Below, piece by piece: positions 9,610 through 19,102 of a DNA stretch of 22,872 bases. The DNA comes from JBCDIQ01 sp039024295 (lineage in GTDB: Bacteria; Bacteroidota; Bacteroidia; J057): contig JBCDIQ010000039.1 of the NCBI GenBank assembly GCA_039024295.1, positions 1-22,872 on the forward strand, read 5' to 3'. The notes beneath the pieces are model-generated. The model did no database searches. It saw nothing but the letters and a program-made list of their open reading frames with translations, and was not told where the DNA came from. Within the stretch, counting starts at the first letter, position 1, and each line of letters starts with the position of its first letter. The position numbers and the translations under genes are program-made.

Positions 9610-12600
9610 ATGAGAAGAACAGCTTTACTCTTTTGGGTAGCTTTGCTTTCCGTGAGCATAAGCTACGCACAAACCACGTACCTTAATGAAAACTTTGACA
9701 CGGGCCTTCCGACCTCCTGGTCGGTCGGAGATGGGGGAAGTACAACCGACACCTGGGTTGTAACCACCAATGGCTATGACGATTTTGGGACTTCCCGTTA
9801 CCTTGACGGAACCGAGTTCGCTTTCGTAGACAGTGACGGGGCTGGTTCTGCAGCTACAATGGATGACACCTTATTTTCACCTATTGTCAACACTGCTGCC
9901 GCTTCGAGTTCACAGCTATTGCTGACCTTTGATCACTACTTCCGGGTGATTACTGCGCCAGACACCGGCTATGTTGAAGTATTTGACGGCTCCAATTGGG
10001 TGACCGTCGAAAAGTATGGTAGCAACCAAGGAAACTGGAATGCTCCCGGACAAGTTACACTGGATATCACTTCTTTGGCAAATGCCAACCTTCAAGTAAG
10101 GTTTGTGTACAAAGACTTTGGTAATTTTGCTTGGTGGTGGGCAATTGATAATGTACGATTGTTCACGCCAAGTACGGATGATGTCGGGATTGCATCCATC
10201 GATTTTCCTCGTTCTGCCTGCTCCCTGCCAGCAGCTACGCCCATTTCCGTTACCATTGAAAACTTTGGTGCAGCCTCCAAAACAAATATCCCCCTCGCTT
10301 ACAGCGTAAATGGAGGTCTGCCAGTAACTGCAACCTACAACGGTCCTGCCATTCCCGCAGGTGGTTCGGTTTCATATACCTTTCCTACCACTGCAAATGT
10401 TTCTGCAGCGGGTACCTACAACATCATTGCGGCAACCTTCCTGACATCAGACACGGATAATACCAATGATACTGCTACGGCTACTGTGGTAAATGCCAGC
10501 AATACCAGCAGCTCCTTACCCATCATAGAGGATTTTGACAATTACAGTGAAGGTACTACCACATTCCCGGATTTCTTCAATGATCCAACGGCAAACCTGC
10601 CATTTGAAACTGAAGATGGACCAAGTGGTACTTCAACAGGAACAGGGCCTGATGACGATGTTTCTGGAGGAGGTAACTACATCTATATGGAGGCATCTGG
10701 TCAGGCAAGAGGAGACAGAGCAACCATTTGTAGTGGATGCTTGGATTTAGCTTCTGCCAATAATCCTTCGCTTAATTTCTTTTATCACATGTACGGTAAT
10801 GGAATTGGCTCCCTGACCGTGACCATTGATACAAATGGAGTCCTTGATACCCTGGTGTTCTTGGCAGGACAACAACAAACCAGCAACGGTGAAGCATGGA
10901 GAGATACCACCGTAAGCCTGTTGCCTTATGTAGGTAATTCTGCTCAGATCTGTTTTACGGGTGTGATTGGCCAAGGAGGATCTTCCTTCAACAGTGACAT
11001 TTCATTGGATGAAATTCGGATCTTGGATCCTGTAAACGAGGACGTAGGGGTAACTGCCATTACTTCCCCTAACAGTGGATGTGGACTTGGTACCCAAGAG
11101 ACCGTAACCATAGAGCTGGAAAGCTTCGGAGGAATGGATGTGCCTCCTCCATTTTTTATTCCTGTTTCCTATCAGGTAGGTATGGGCACAGCAGTTACGG
11201 AGTTTCTTCCAGTAACTGACACCTTGAAGACTGGAGATGTTTTCACTTATACGTTCAATGCAGGTGCGGACCTCTCTATGGCTGGCACCGTCTACTCCAT
11301 TACGGCTTATGCTGGCTGGGCAGATGATGACCGTGTTGCAAATGACAGTTTAACCGTAACTGTTGAGCACCGTTCTGCAATTACCGCATATCCTTACTTC
11401 CAGGGCTTTGACAGTGCTGCCTTTGTCCCATTAACCGGTAATCCAGGCGGTACAGCTATTACCCTTGGAGAAGGCTGGGAGAATGATCCCAATGACAGTG
11501 GCCAGGATTGGGCCCCTCGTAATACCCCAACCGGATCATCCGGTACAGGTGCTGCTACAGATAATTCTGGCACAGGTAACTACATGTATGTAGAAGACTC
11601 TGGCTTTGAAAATGATTCGGTGAATTTATTATCTCCTTGTTTTGACTTAGCCGGGCTTACTTGTCCCACTTTGTCTTTCTTTTACCACTCGGTAAATGCT
11701 GGCACGGCGATAGATGAAAATACGCTCCACCTGGACATTTTTTATCAGGGCCGCTTCTTGCTGGATGTGATCCCTCCTATTGGAGATCAAGGCATTGATC
11801 AGTGGTTTTCTCAAACGGTTGACCTTACTGCTTTCCCAGGAATCGTCCAGTTCCGTTTCCGCGTTGATAATAACAACGCTGACTTTACCCATGACATTGC
11901 TATTGACGATGTGTCCATTTTCGATGGTGCAAATGGGGATATAGAATTGGTCGCAGTGACCTCTCTTGAGTCAGGATGTGGCCTAACTGATTCCAATGAT
12001 GTAACAATTGAAGTGGCCAACCTGAGTTGTGCCCCAATCAGTAATATTCCTGTTGTGTTCACTATTAACGGTACCACAACAGTGAATGATACCATCACTG
12101 GAACTATAAACCCTGGAGACACCACCACCTTTACTTTTGCGGACACGGCAGATTTATCTGTAACAGGTGTCTACAACTTTGTGGTTTACACTGATCTGCC
12201 TGCCGATGGTGTTTCAGCTAATGATACAGCAACATTCGCGGTAGAAAACCTGCTAATTCCAAGCGATCCAACTACCACGGGAGATACTGCTTGTGCAGGT
12301 GCCCCTGCCGAACTGGTTGCCAGCCGAGTGAATGGGGACTTTACCCTTTGGTTTGATAATCCAGGTGGAAACCTTATCTCTGTGGGAGATACCTTTACTA
12401 CAATGCCACTCATGACGTCTGATACTGCGTATGCAGTAGCTGGAACTGGTGGGCAAGATGATATTACTACCACCTTTGCCTCCAATAATGGTGCCCGGGG
12501 CAACTTGTTTAACGTGACTACAGGTAGCTCATCCATCCTTGTTGACAGCATGAACATTCACTTAAGTTCAAGTGCTGATGTAGACGTATTTATCTACGGC

Positions 12601-14382
12601 AAGATTGGCCCTTGGCAAGGTTTTCAAGGAGATGCTTCTGCTTGGACATTGTTTGACTCTGTACGGGTTACCGGTAATGGGACTGGAACTCCTACGCTGA
12701 TAGAAACCTCATTCTCCCTAAGCCCCAACACTACTTACGGGATGATTGTAAGTACTTCCTTGGCTTCTACTGGTACAGGTGTCATTCGATACACCGACGG
12801 TGCGAACGTGTATAGCAACTCCGACCTCACCATTGAAACTGGAGACGGATTTGGAGACTTGTTTAGTACTGCAACTTTTTCCCCACGTAGTTGGAATGGA
12901 CAAATATTCTACACTGCAATAGGTTGTGAAAGTAACCCTGTCATGGCAACTGCTTTTGTTCCTCCTAACAACTTTGACTTGGTCATGATGGATACCGCTC
13001 GCCTGTGTCCTACTGATACCCTTACCCTCGATGCAGGACCTGGTGGATCAAGTTACACCTGGAGTACAGGAGCAACCACCCAAACCATTGGCGTAACCAT
13101 GGGCGGAACTTATTTCGCCGATAAAATGGATGCTTTTGGTTGCATGTATACAGACACTGCGGTTGTCGCTATGCGCCCAGCCATTACAGTTGCCGTGAAT
13201 GGCATCACAGATGTTGCCTGTAATGGAGACTCTACTGGTGCCATTGACATTACAGCAGGTGGTGGAACAGGGACCCTTAGCTTTAATTGGAGCAATGGTG
13301 GCATGATGGAAGATATCATGAATGTACCAGCCGGCAGCTACACTGGAGTGATTTCCGATACAGTTGGCTGCTCAATTTCTGCTACCTTAACTGTGAATGA
13401 GCCTGCCCCTGTTGCAATAGCACTTGACTCACTGGTTAATGTTGATTGTAACGGTAACACTACAGGCGGTATTTTCATTACCACTAGCGGTGGTACTGCT
13501 CCTTATACCTATCTATGGAGTGATGGAAGTACCGGTTCTGATCTTTCAGGAGTAGGTGCTGGCATGTATAGCGGAACCATCACAGATGTAAACGGCTGTG
13601 TACTGACCTCGGCCATGATTACTGTGAGTGAGCCTGACCCATTAGCGCTAGCAGTTGATGGAGTCGGGAATGAAGCCTGTCCTGGAGATAGCAATGGGTT
13701 TATTTTCATCACCATATCTGGAGGAACTATGCCATATAGCTACCTTTGGAGCAACGGTGCTACTACACCTGATCTTACCAACCTCCCTGGCGGGGTATAC
13801 AGCGGTACCATCACCGATGACAATGGCTGTGTATTTACTTCAGGTAATGTAACCATCAGCACGACGGACTCTGTGCCAACTGCTGACTTCAGTTTCAGCA
13901 TCACAGGTGGAACAGTTGACTTTACCAATGCTACTGGAAATGGCAACAACTATTCATGGGACTTCGGAGACGGTTCTCCTGTAGTTGCCGGAACGGATGT
14001 TTCTCATACCTACAGCGCCAATGCAGCCTACACCGTTACCTTGATTGCCTACAACAATTGTGGCAGTGATACCACTACACAAATTGTAGACATGATGACA
14101 GTAGGACTTGAGGAAGAGGCCCTCGGTAGAAATATCTCCCTGTTCCCCAACCCAACTGCAGGTGCATTTAGCATTTCCTTTACGGAGCTGAACCTTTCTG
14201 ATGTAAGCCTTTCCCTCTATAGCATGGAAGGAAAAGAGGTATATCGTCAGGGAATCGGAACCATTCAGGGAAGTACAACCCATGAGGTTACCCTCGAAAA
14301 TGACCTCGCAGAAGGCGTGTATGTGCTTCAGCTAACCTCTGAGCGTTTTGTGATTCACAAGCGCGTAGTAATTCGCCGATAG
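9610..14382 (+). CDS. Large T9SS-secreted multidomain protein with SprB-type repeats
   Basis: A 1590-residue exported protein. The frame is open from further upstream, but the ATG at 9610 is chosen because it starts a standard signal peptide (MRRTALLFW..., ending SYAQ). Layout: MAM-like 22-187; CARDB 190-300; MAM-like 305-475; CARDB 478-589; MAM-like 590-776; CARDB 777-880; Ig-like 886-949; unnamed domain 950-1101; Ig-like about 1123-1190; three SprB-type repeats about 1192-1417; PKD 1422-1497 with YSWDFGDG; T9SS type A sorting domain 1498-1590 with LFPNPTAG and end KRVVIRR. SprB is the mobile gliding adhesin of Flavobacterium johnsoniae; the real one is far longer, so this is a relative by repeat only. 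Probable role: surface or extracellular adhesin. Module order closely follows the neighbour at 2060, with beta-helices replaced by extra MAM/CARDB pairs. Confidence 0.92.
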   Translation: MRRTALLFWVALLSVSISYAQTTYLNENFDTGLPTSWSVGDGGSTTDTWVVTTNGYDDFGTSRYLDGTEFAFVDSDGAGSAATMDDTLFSPIVNTAAASSSQLLLTFDHYFRVITAPDTGYVEVFDGSNWVTVEKYGSNQGNWNAPGQVTLDITSLANANLQVRFVYKDFGNFAWWWAIDNVRLFTPSTDDVGIASIDFPRSACSLPAATPISVTIENFGAASKTNIPLAYSVNGGLPVTATYNGPAIPAGGSVSYTFPTTANVSAAGTYNIIAATFLTSDTDNTNDTATATVVNASNTSSSLPIIEDFDNYSEGTTTFPDFFNDPTANLPFETEDGPSGTSTGTGPDDDVSGGGNYIYMEASGQARGDRATICSGCLDLASANNPSLNFFYHMYGNGIGSLTVTIDTNGVLDTLVFLAGQQQTSNGEAWRDTTVSLLPYVGNSAQICFTGVIGQGGSSFNSDISLDEIRILDPVNEDVGVTAITSPNSGCGLGTQETVTIELESFGGMDVPPPFFIPVSYQVGMGTAVTEFLPVTDTLKTGDVFTYTFNAGADLSMAGTVYSITAYAGWADDDRVANDSLTVTVEHRSAITAYPYFQGFDSAAFVPLTGNPGGTAITLGEGWENDPNDSGQDWAPRNTPTGSSGTGAATDNSGTGNYMYVEDSGFENDSVNLLSPCFDLAGLTCPTLSFFYHSVNAGTAIDENTLHLDIFYQGRFLLDVIPPIGDQGIDQWFSQTVDLTAFPGIVQFRFRVDNNNADFTHDIAIDDVSIFDGANGDIELVAVTSLESGCGLTDSNDVTIEVANLSCAPISNIPVVFTINGTTTVNDTITGTINPGDTTTFTFADTADLSVTGVYNFVVYTDLPADGVSANDTATFAVENLLIPSDPTTTGDTACAGAPAELVASRVNGDFTLWFDNPGGNLISVGDTFTTMPLMTSDTAYAVAGTGGQDDITTTFASNNGARGNLFNVTTGSSSILVDSMNIHLSSSADVDVFIYGKIGPWQGFQGDASAWTLFDSVRVTGNGTGTPTLIETSFSLSPNTTYGMIVSTSLASTGTGVIRYTDGANVYSNSDLTIETGDGFGDLFSTATFSPRSWNGQIFYTAIGCESNPVMATAFVPPNNFDLVMMDTARLCPTDTLTLDAGPGGSSYTWSTGATTQTIGVTMGGTYFADKMDAFGCMYTDTAVVAMRPAITVAVNGITDVACNGDSTGAIDITAGGGTGTLSFNWSNGGMMEDIMNVPAGSYTGVISDTVGCSISATLTVNEPAPVAIALDSLVNVDCNGNTTGGIFITTSGGTAPYTYLWSDGSTGSDLSGVGAGMYSGTITDVNGCVLTSAMITVSEPDPLALAVDGVGNEACPGDSNGFIFITISGGTMPYSYLWSNGATTPDLTNLPGGVYSGTITDDNGCVFTSGNVTISTTDSVPTADFSFSITGGTVDFTNATGNGNNYSWDFGDGSPVVAGTDVSHTYSANAAYTVTLIAYNNCGSDTTTQIVDMMTVGLEEEALGRNISLFPNPTAGAFSISFTELNLSDVSLSLYSMEGKEVYRQGIGTIQGSTTHEVTLENDLAEGVYVLQLTSERFVIHKRVVIRR
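12457..12912 (+). other. Unnamed about 150-residue domain shared by both giant proteins (copy 2)
   Basis: Residues 950-1101. It opens with DDITTTFASNNGARGNLFN, contains SAWTLFDSVRVTGNGTG and ends RSWNGQIFY. This matches copy 1 at 7553-8008 at both ends and in the middle (AAWTLLGSATVTG). In both proteins it sits directly after a Cys-containing Ig-like domain. Confidence 0.6.
13183..13860 (+). repeat. Three tandem SprB-type repeats
   Basis: Units start near residues 1192, 1268 and 1345, about 76 residues each. Each has xVxCxGxxxGxIxI near its start, a GGTxPYxYxWSNG core and a closing YSGTITDxNGC...TVxEP. The pattern is that of the SprB repeat family (PF13573). The two conserved Cys in each unit probably pair. 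Confidence 0.8.
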
Positions 14383-14409
14383 CAGATCATGTGTATCTCA
14401 TAAAATGAT

Positions 14410-14435
14410 AAGGGCAGCTTTATGCTGCCCTTTTT
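14410..14435 (+). terminator. Intrinsic terminator after the 1590-residue protein
   Basis: Stem GGGCAGC / GCTGCCC with two flanking A-T pairs, 5-base loop, then TTTTT. It begins 28 bases after the stop codon. The ATG at 14422, in frame with the next gene, lies inside this hairpin, which argues against its use as a start. Confidence 0.9.
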
Positions 14436-14484
14436 ATTTTTCAGAAAAAATTATTGTAGTTTCGGAGAAGACACGTCTTTTCAC

Positions 14485-17400
14485 ATGTGCCAAAAGCTTT
14501 TACATAACGGACCGTTAAATTTGGTCTGTTGGATAGGACTTCTATGGATTACCTCCACGGCAAACCTGCTCATGGCACAACCCCTCGAATGGGAGAAGCA
14601 AGCAGTTCAGGCCCTTAAACAAGACCAGCCTGAGGTAGCAATTCAGCTCTATCAAAAGACTTACAAATCCTACAAAAAAAGCTCAGACTGGACAAATGTT
14701 GTCAGAGTATCAAATCTCCTCGTCAAGGCATATCTTCAGCATAAGCAGATTGAAGCTGCCAGGGATCACCTTGAAAGCTTCTTTGCATCTCTACCTGATG
14801 ATACCGATGCAAATATTCGAGAGATCGCACGGGCGCATACTTTTTTGGGGGTTTGCTACCGAAGGGGAGAAGACTGTAACCAGGCACTCGGGCAGTATAG
14901 AAAAGCCATGGACTTGCAATTGGAGCACCTGGGCTCCTCCCACATGGACCTAGCCATCACATATAATAGCATGGGGCTGTGTGATAAAGGCTTGGGGAAT
15001 TTTCGATCTGCACTTAAAAATTTTCTAAACGTCCAACAGATTTTGGTAGCCAATTTGGGGCCCATGCATTTGAAAGTGGCAGACAGCTACAACAATATTG
15101 GCACTGCATATCAGGAGCTGGGCAACTACGATTCAGCTACTTGGTATTACTCTCAGGCCTTGATCAATCGAATTGGTCAGCTTGGGCCCATAGACCTAAA
15201 AGTCGCGCAGTCTTACAATAACCTTGGGGTGTGTAAAAAGGACATGGGGGAATATCAAAAGGCCCTGGACTTTTTTAAACAGGCGTTGGATATACGTGTC
15301 GAAAAGTTGGGATCAGACCATATAAAGGTAGCTCAGAATTATGGGAATATGGGCAGTGTGTACCTTGCTTTGGGGCAGTATGAGGAAGCCTTAAAGCACC
15401 ATCGTCAGGCCTTGGATATCCGGCAGCGCGCGCTGGGAGATAACCTGGCAGTAGACCATGACAGAGGAAACATTGCGGTATGTTTTGAAAAAATGGGCCA
15501 GTACGAGGATGCGTTGGAGCTGGCCAAGACGGTTCTAGATCACCGGCTTGATAAACTGGGTACCGATCATCCCAAGGTTGCCGAAAGCCATCTTCAAATA
15601 GGGCATATCCACATGGAGATGGGGAACTACAAACTAGCGGAAGATGCCATGCTACAGGGGCTTGATATCCGCCTGTGTAAACTGGGGAATGACCACCCGG
15701 AGGTCGCGGAGGCCTATTCATATTTGGGTAAACTGGCTGAAACTGCTGGAAATAACCAGCGTGCCCTTAGTTACTTCCAATATGCCTTGCAGTTACGTGA
15801 AAATAAATTTGGCAAGGAGCACCCGAAAGTTGCGGAAGCATTCCAGGATATGGGGATTGTGTACATGTCTATGGGAGAATTGGATACTTCCCAAATGTAT
15901 TTCAACCGTGCCCGGCAGCTGCTTAACGCCAAGCTAGGCAGCCAGCACCCGCAAGTGGCTTCCTTATGTCTGGATTTAGGAGATCTATTTGAAGCAAAGG
16001 GTTTGTATGATTCGTCGGATATGTGTTACCGCAAAGCCATGGAGATTCAAACCAACAGCCTGGGTACCACTCATCCCGATCTTGCAAAATCCTGGGGAAA
16101 GATTGGGGCTAATTATAAAAATCTCGGGCAATATAATGAAGCCTTTTTCTGGTTGAATAAAGCCCTTGATCTCAGCCGGGAAAGACTTGGAAAGGAGCAT
16201 CCCTTATCTGCTTCTTTGAATGAAGAAATTGGGGTCTGCTATTTTCGCAAAGGAGAACATGCAAGAGCCCTGGATTATTTTACGAAAACCCTCAAGTATC
16301 GGAAGGAAAAGTTTGGGAATTTCCATCCTTCAGTGGCCAATAGCTATTCTGCAATTGGCATTGTCAAACGAACCATTGGGCAGTACGATTCTGCGCTCCA
16401 CTATTATCAGCTGGCATTAGAGATATTTAGGGCGAAACTTGGAGAAGACCACATTACTGTTGGCAATACTTATTCCAACATTGGGGTGTGTTTGCGTAAC
16501 AAAGGCTACTTTGACCAAGCACTGGATAGCTATCGGAAAGCTTTAACCATCAACCTGGAAAAGCTGGGAGAAGATCATCCCCAAACCGCACGGTGTTACA
16601 ACAACATGGCGGTGTGCTACTACCACCAGGGAGACTATGGCAAAGCAATCGAACACCTTGAGTTGGCCCTGGATATACGTACCCTAAAACTTGGAGAGCG
16701 GCATCCGCTTGTTGCAGACAGCTACACCCGCCTCGCATTGGGCTATCTCCGAAGAAAAGACAAGCATACTGCTGAAGCACTGTACAGGAAAGGACTTGAA
16801 ATTCAGCTGGAACGACTAGGGGAGATTCATCCACGTGTTGCTTCTACCTACAACGACCTAGGGGACTGTCTTACCCAAATGGGAAGGCATGCAGAAGCTT
16901 TGACCTGTTTCAGAAGGGCGATGGATATTTACCGGGTAAGAAATAATGAGTTTCATCCCGATGCTGCCAAAGTTCGGAATAACATTGGGCAAATTTTAGT
17001 TGAAAAAGGTGCTTACACAGAGGCCCTGTCCCATTACAAGGAATCCCTTGCAGCCTTACAGAGTCAGCTAGGTTCCCGGCATCCTGAAATCGGGCAATCG
17101 TATTTGTTGATGGCAGAGGCTTATCGTCAGATGGGGAAATTTGAAGAAGCTGATAAGAGTTGTTCAAAAGGAATAGAAGCACTGCTGGCACCCGAAGACA
17201 GTTTGCCACAAGAGAATTCGTTGCTGGAAAAGTGGGTCAGTTCTAAGCCCTTGTTGCTAAAACTACTTAGGGAAAAGGGAAATATTCAGGTTGCTTTTTC
17301 GAATCCTGATGACAGCCTGCGGCTGAAAAATGGACTTGCCTATTTTATAACAGCCTCTAAGCTAGTAGATTCTATGCGTCTGGGGTACACTTCTACAACT

Positions 17401-19020
17401 TCTCAGCAAGTACTTACAGCAAGTGCCATTCAGCTTTACGAGGATGCAATAGGCTTATGTTTAAAGATGGAAGCCTTAACGGGGAATTCTTCTTACCTGG
17501 ATCAAGCGTTTCTCTTCTCCGAAAAAAGCAGAAGCATTCAATTGCTGGCGTCCCTAAATGAACATAAGGCCAGGAGCTTTGCAGGGATTCCTGAATCTCT
17601 TTTGGAAAAGGAGCGATTGCTGCGTGCAGATATCGGATTTTGGGAAAGGGAAATTCGTAGGCTTAGGAGAGATAATAGCTTGGACAGTGTGCTCATCAAA
17701 GGGCAACATCAGCTGTTAAAGGCCAGGCAAACGTACCGAGAGTTGACCCAACTCCTGGAAAGCCAGTATCCTCGATATTTTCAGCTAAAATATGCCCCGA
17801 ATGTGGTATCTGTAGGCCAGGTGCAGAAATACCTCCTGACAGAAGATGCCATTTTTGTAGAATATTTCATTGGTCGGCATCAAGCATATGCTTTTGTGAT
17901 CACCCAGACCTCATTAGACGTCCTGCCACTCGCTGCTCCAGATTCTCTTCAAAAAGTCGTTTCAAATCTCTTAACATTTGTCCGGGGCGGAGAATTGGTC
18001 CGAGAAAAAGGATATGAAAAGCATATCCAGCAAACCTTCATAAATGAAGCCCACAGAGGGTGGAAGATGTTGCTGGCCCCAGTTTTATCAAAAGCCAATA
18101 GGAGCTCCGGAAAAGTAATTGTCGTGCCCGATGGAGTGTTGGGGTACTTGCCTTTAGATATTCTGGTGAAAGACCTGGAAAAATTCCCTGACTACAGAAA
18201 GCTGGATTATGTGTTACGAAACCATGAAGTTCAGTACGTCTATTCTGCGAATCTGTTTCTCGCTGATGACTTCAATCCTCCTCCTTCTAAAGGAAGTTTT
18301 CTTGGGTTCGCTCCTTCTTATTCCTCTGATACTTCGAACTATGCTCTCCTTGTAAACTCCCCTCAGCCGCTGGCAAATAATCAGTCCGAAATAGCGGAAA
18401 TTCAGCAGTTACTGGGGGGAGAGACCCTCAAGGGTTCCGAGGCCACCAAACAGCGTTTCAAGGAAGAAGCTCACGAACATCAGGTACTGCATTTTGCGAT
18501 GCATGCCCAGCTAAATGACCAGGAGCCGATGTATTCGGGAATGTGGTTTGCAGGAGATTCCTCCTCCAATGAGTTGCTACGTGCGTATGAAATCTATGAA
18601 ATGGAAGTCCCCGCTGAACTTGCGGTTCTTTCCGCCTGTAACAGTGGAAACGGTAAGCTGCTGCGGGGAGAAGGCATCATGAGCCTGGCACATGCCTTTA
18701 GGTTCGCAGGGTGTAAAAGCATCACCATGAGCCTTTGGACTGCCGAAGACATCGCAACAGCTCAGATCATGAAATCTTACTATGAGTTTCTAAAGTCTGG
18801 GAAGTCAAAGTCGGAAGCCCTGCGGCAGGCAAAGCTCGATTACCTGGAGACTGCACCTCAAAGCCATCCGTATTTTTGGGCTGCCTTTGTGAGTATTGGA
18901 ACGGATGTTCCCTTACAATTTTCCAATCATTGGCAATGGCCCTACTTATTGGCTGGCCTGGGGTTCTTGCTTGGAGCTGCAGTCATTACCTACAAGAGGA
19001 GGCAGCAGGCCACTGGCTAG
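14485..19020 (+). CDS. Periplasmic membrane-anchored TPR-CHAT protease
   Basis: A 1511-residue protein. The start at 14485 gives a signal peptide (MCQKLL..., core CWIGLLWITS, ending LLMAQ). Residues 30-114 are helical. Residues 115-906 form 19 contiguous TPR units of 42 residues (kinesin-light-chain type, consensus A-x-SYNNxGxxYxxxGxYxxAL...LG-x-xHPxV). A helical linker 907-1120 includes EKSRSIQLL, typical of the family. The CHAT domain (about 1121-1471, a caspase-like clan CD fold) keeps catalytic His1340 in HFAMHA and Cys1385 in SACNSG, followed by GEG. A TM helix at 1485-1504 is followed by KRRQ. Signal peptide plus positive-inside end place TPR and CHAT in the periplasm. CHAT proteases cut partner proteins, with the TPR superhelix sensing a ligand or substrate; none is known here. 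It follows two giant T9SS cargo genes, which are separated from it by terminators. Confidence 0.9.
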   Translation: MCQKLLHNGPLNLVCWIGLLWITSTANLLMAQPLEWEKQAVQALKQDQPEVAIQLYQKTYKSYKKSSDWTNVVRVSNLLVKAYLQHKQIEAARDHLESFFASLPDDTDANIREIARAHTFLGVCYRRGEDCNQALGQYRKAMDLQLEHLGSSHMDLAITYNSMGLCDKGLGNFRSALKNFLNVQQILVANLGPMHLKVADSYNNIGTAYQELGNYDSATWYYSQALINRIGQLGPIDLKVAQSYNNLGVCKKDMGEYQKALDFFKQALDIRVEKLGSDHIKVAQNYGNMGSVYLALGQYEEALKHHRQALDIRQRALGDNLAVDHDRGNIAVCFEKMGQYEDALELAKTVLDHRLDKLGTDHPKVAESHLQIGHIHMEMGNYKLAEDAMLQGLDIRLCKLGNDHPEVAEAYSYLGKLAETAGNNQRALSYFQYALQLRENKFGKEHPKVAEAFQDMGIVYMSMGELDTSQMYFNRARQLLNAKLGSQHPQVASLCLDLGDLFEAKGLYDSSDMCYRKAMEIQTNSLGTTHPDLAKSWGKIGANYKNLGQYNEAFFWLNKALDLSRERLGKEHPLSASLNEEIGVCYFRKGEHARALDYFTKTLKYRKEKFGNFHPSVANSYSAIGIVKRTIGQYDSALHYYQLALEIFRAKLGEDHITVGNTYSNIGVCLRNKGYFDQALDSYRKALTINLEKLGEDHPQTARCYNNMAVCYYHQGDYGKAIEHLELALDIRTLKLGERHPLVADSYTRLALGYLRRKDKHTAEALYRKGLEIQLERLGEIHPRVASTYNDLGDCLTQMGRHAEALTCFRRAMDIYRVRNNEFHPDAAKVRNNIGQILVEKGAYTEALSHYKESLAALQSQLGSRHPEIGQSYLLMAEAYRQMGKFEEADKSCSKGIEALLAPEDSLPQENSLLEKWVSSKPLLLKLLREKGNIQVAFSNPDDSLRLKNGLAYFITASKLVDSMRLGYTSTTSQQVLTASAIQLYEDAIGLCLKMEALTGNSSYLDQAFLFSEKSRSIQLLASLNEHKARSFAGIPESLLEKERLLRADIGFWEREIRRLRRDNSLDSVLIKGQHQLLKARQTYRELTQLLESQYPRYFQLKYAPNVVSVGQVQKYLLTEDAIFVEYFIGRHQAYAFVITQTSLDVLPLAAPDSLQKVVSNLLTFVRGGELVREKGYEKHIQQTFINEAHRGWKMLLAPVLSKANRSSGKVIVVPDGVLGYLPLDILVKDLEKFPDYRKLDYVLRNHEVQYVYSANLFLADDFNPPPSKGSFLGFAPSYSSDTSNYALLVNSPQPLANNQSEIAEIQQLLGGETLKGSEATKQRFKEEAHEHQVLHFAMHAQLNDQEPMYSGMWFAGDSSSNELLRAYEIYEMEVPAELAVLSACNSGNGKLLRGEGIMSLAHAFRFAGCKSITMSLWTAEDIATAQIMKSYYEFLKSGKSKSEALRQAKLDYLETAPQSHPYFWAAFVSIGTDVPLQFSNHWQWPYLLAGLGFLLGAAVITYKRRQQATG
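14827..17202 (+). repeat. 19 tandem TPR units, 126-base period
   Basis: Units were counted by hand using the LG-x-xHP boundary. All are 42 residues except unit 5 (residues 283-323), which is 41 because one residue is missing at its ALGDNLAV boundary; unit 19 ends without the boundary motif. The DNA period is therefore 126 bases, but the units are too diverged to be DNA-level repeats. Confidence 0.88.
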
Positions 19021-19102
19021 TTAGGTCTCTTTTTCATTGACCCAGCATATCAAAAATCTACCCTAAATCGATTCAAAGCATGCCTTGGCGAAGCTCCCGC
19101 TG

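Noticed and set aside
14422..14484. Upstream ATG extending the TPR-CHAT protein by 21 residues
   Set aside because: The ATG lies inside the terminator hairpin of the previous gene, and the extension would place a charged stretch ahead of the signal peptide. ATG 14485 is better.
14827..17202. 126-base periodicity suggesting a CRISPR-like or satellite array
   Set aside because: It is the coding period of the 42-residue TPR units; the DNA copies are diverged and there are no identical repeats with spacers.
14485..19020. TPR-CHAT as part of a type III-E CRISPR (craspase) or gasdermin defence system
   Set aside because: No Cas gene, CRISPR array or gasdermin-like small protein is nearby, and the signal peptide argues for the periplasm.
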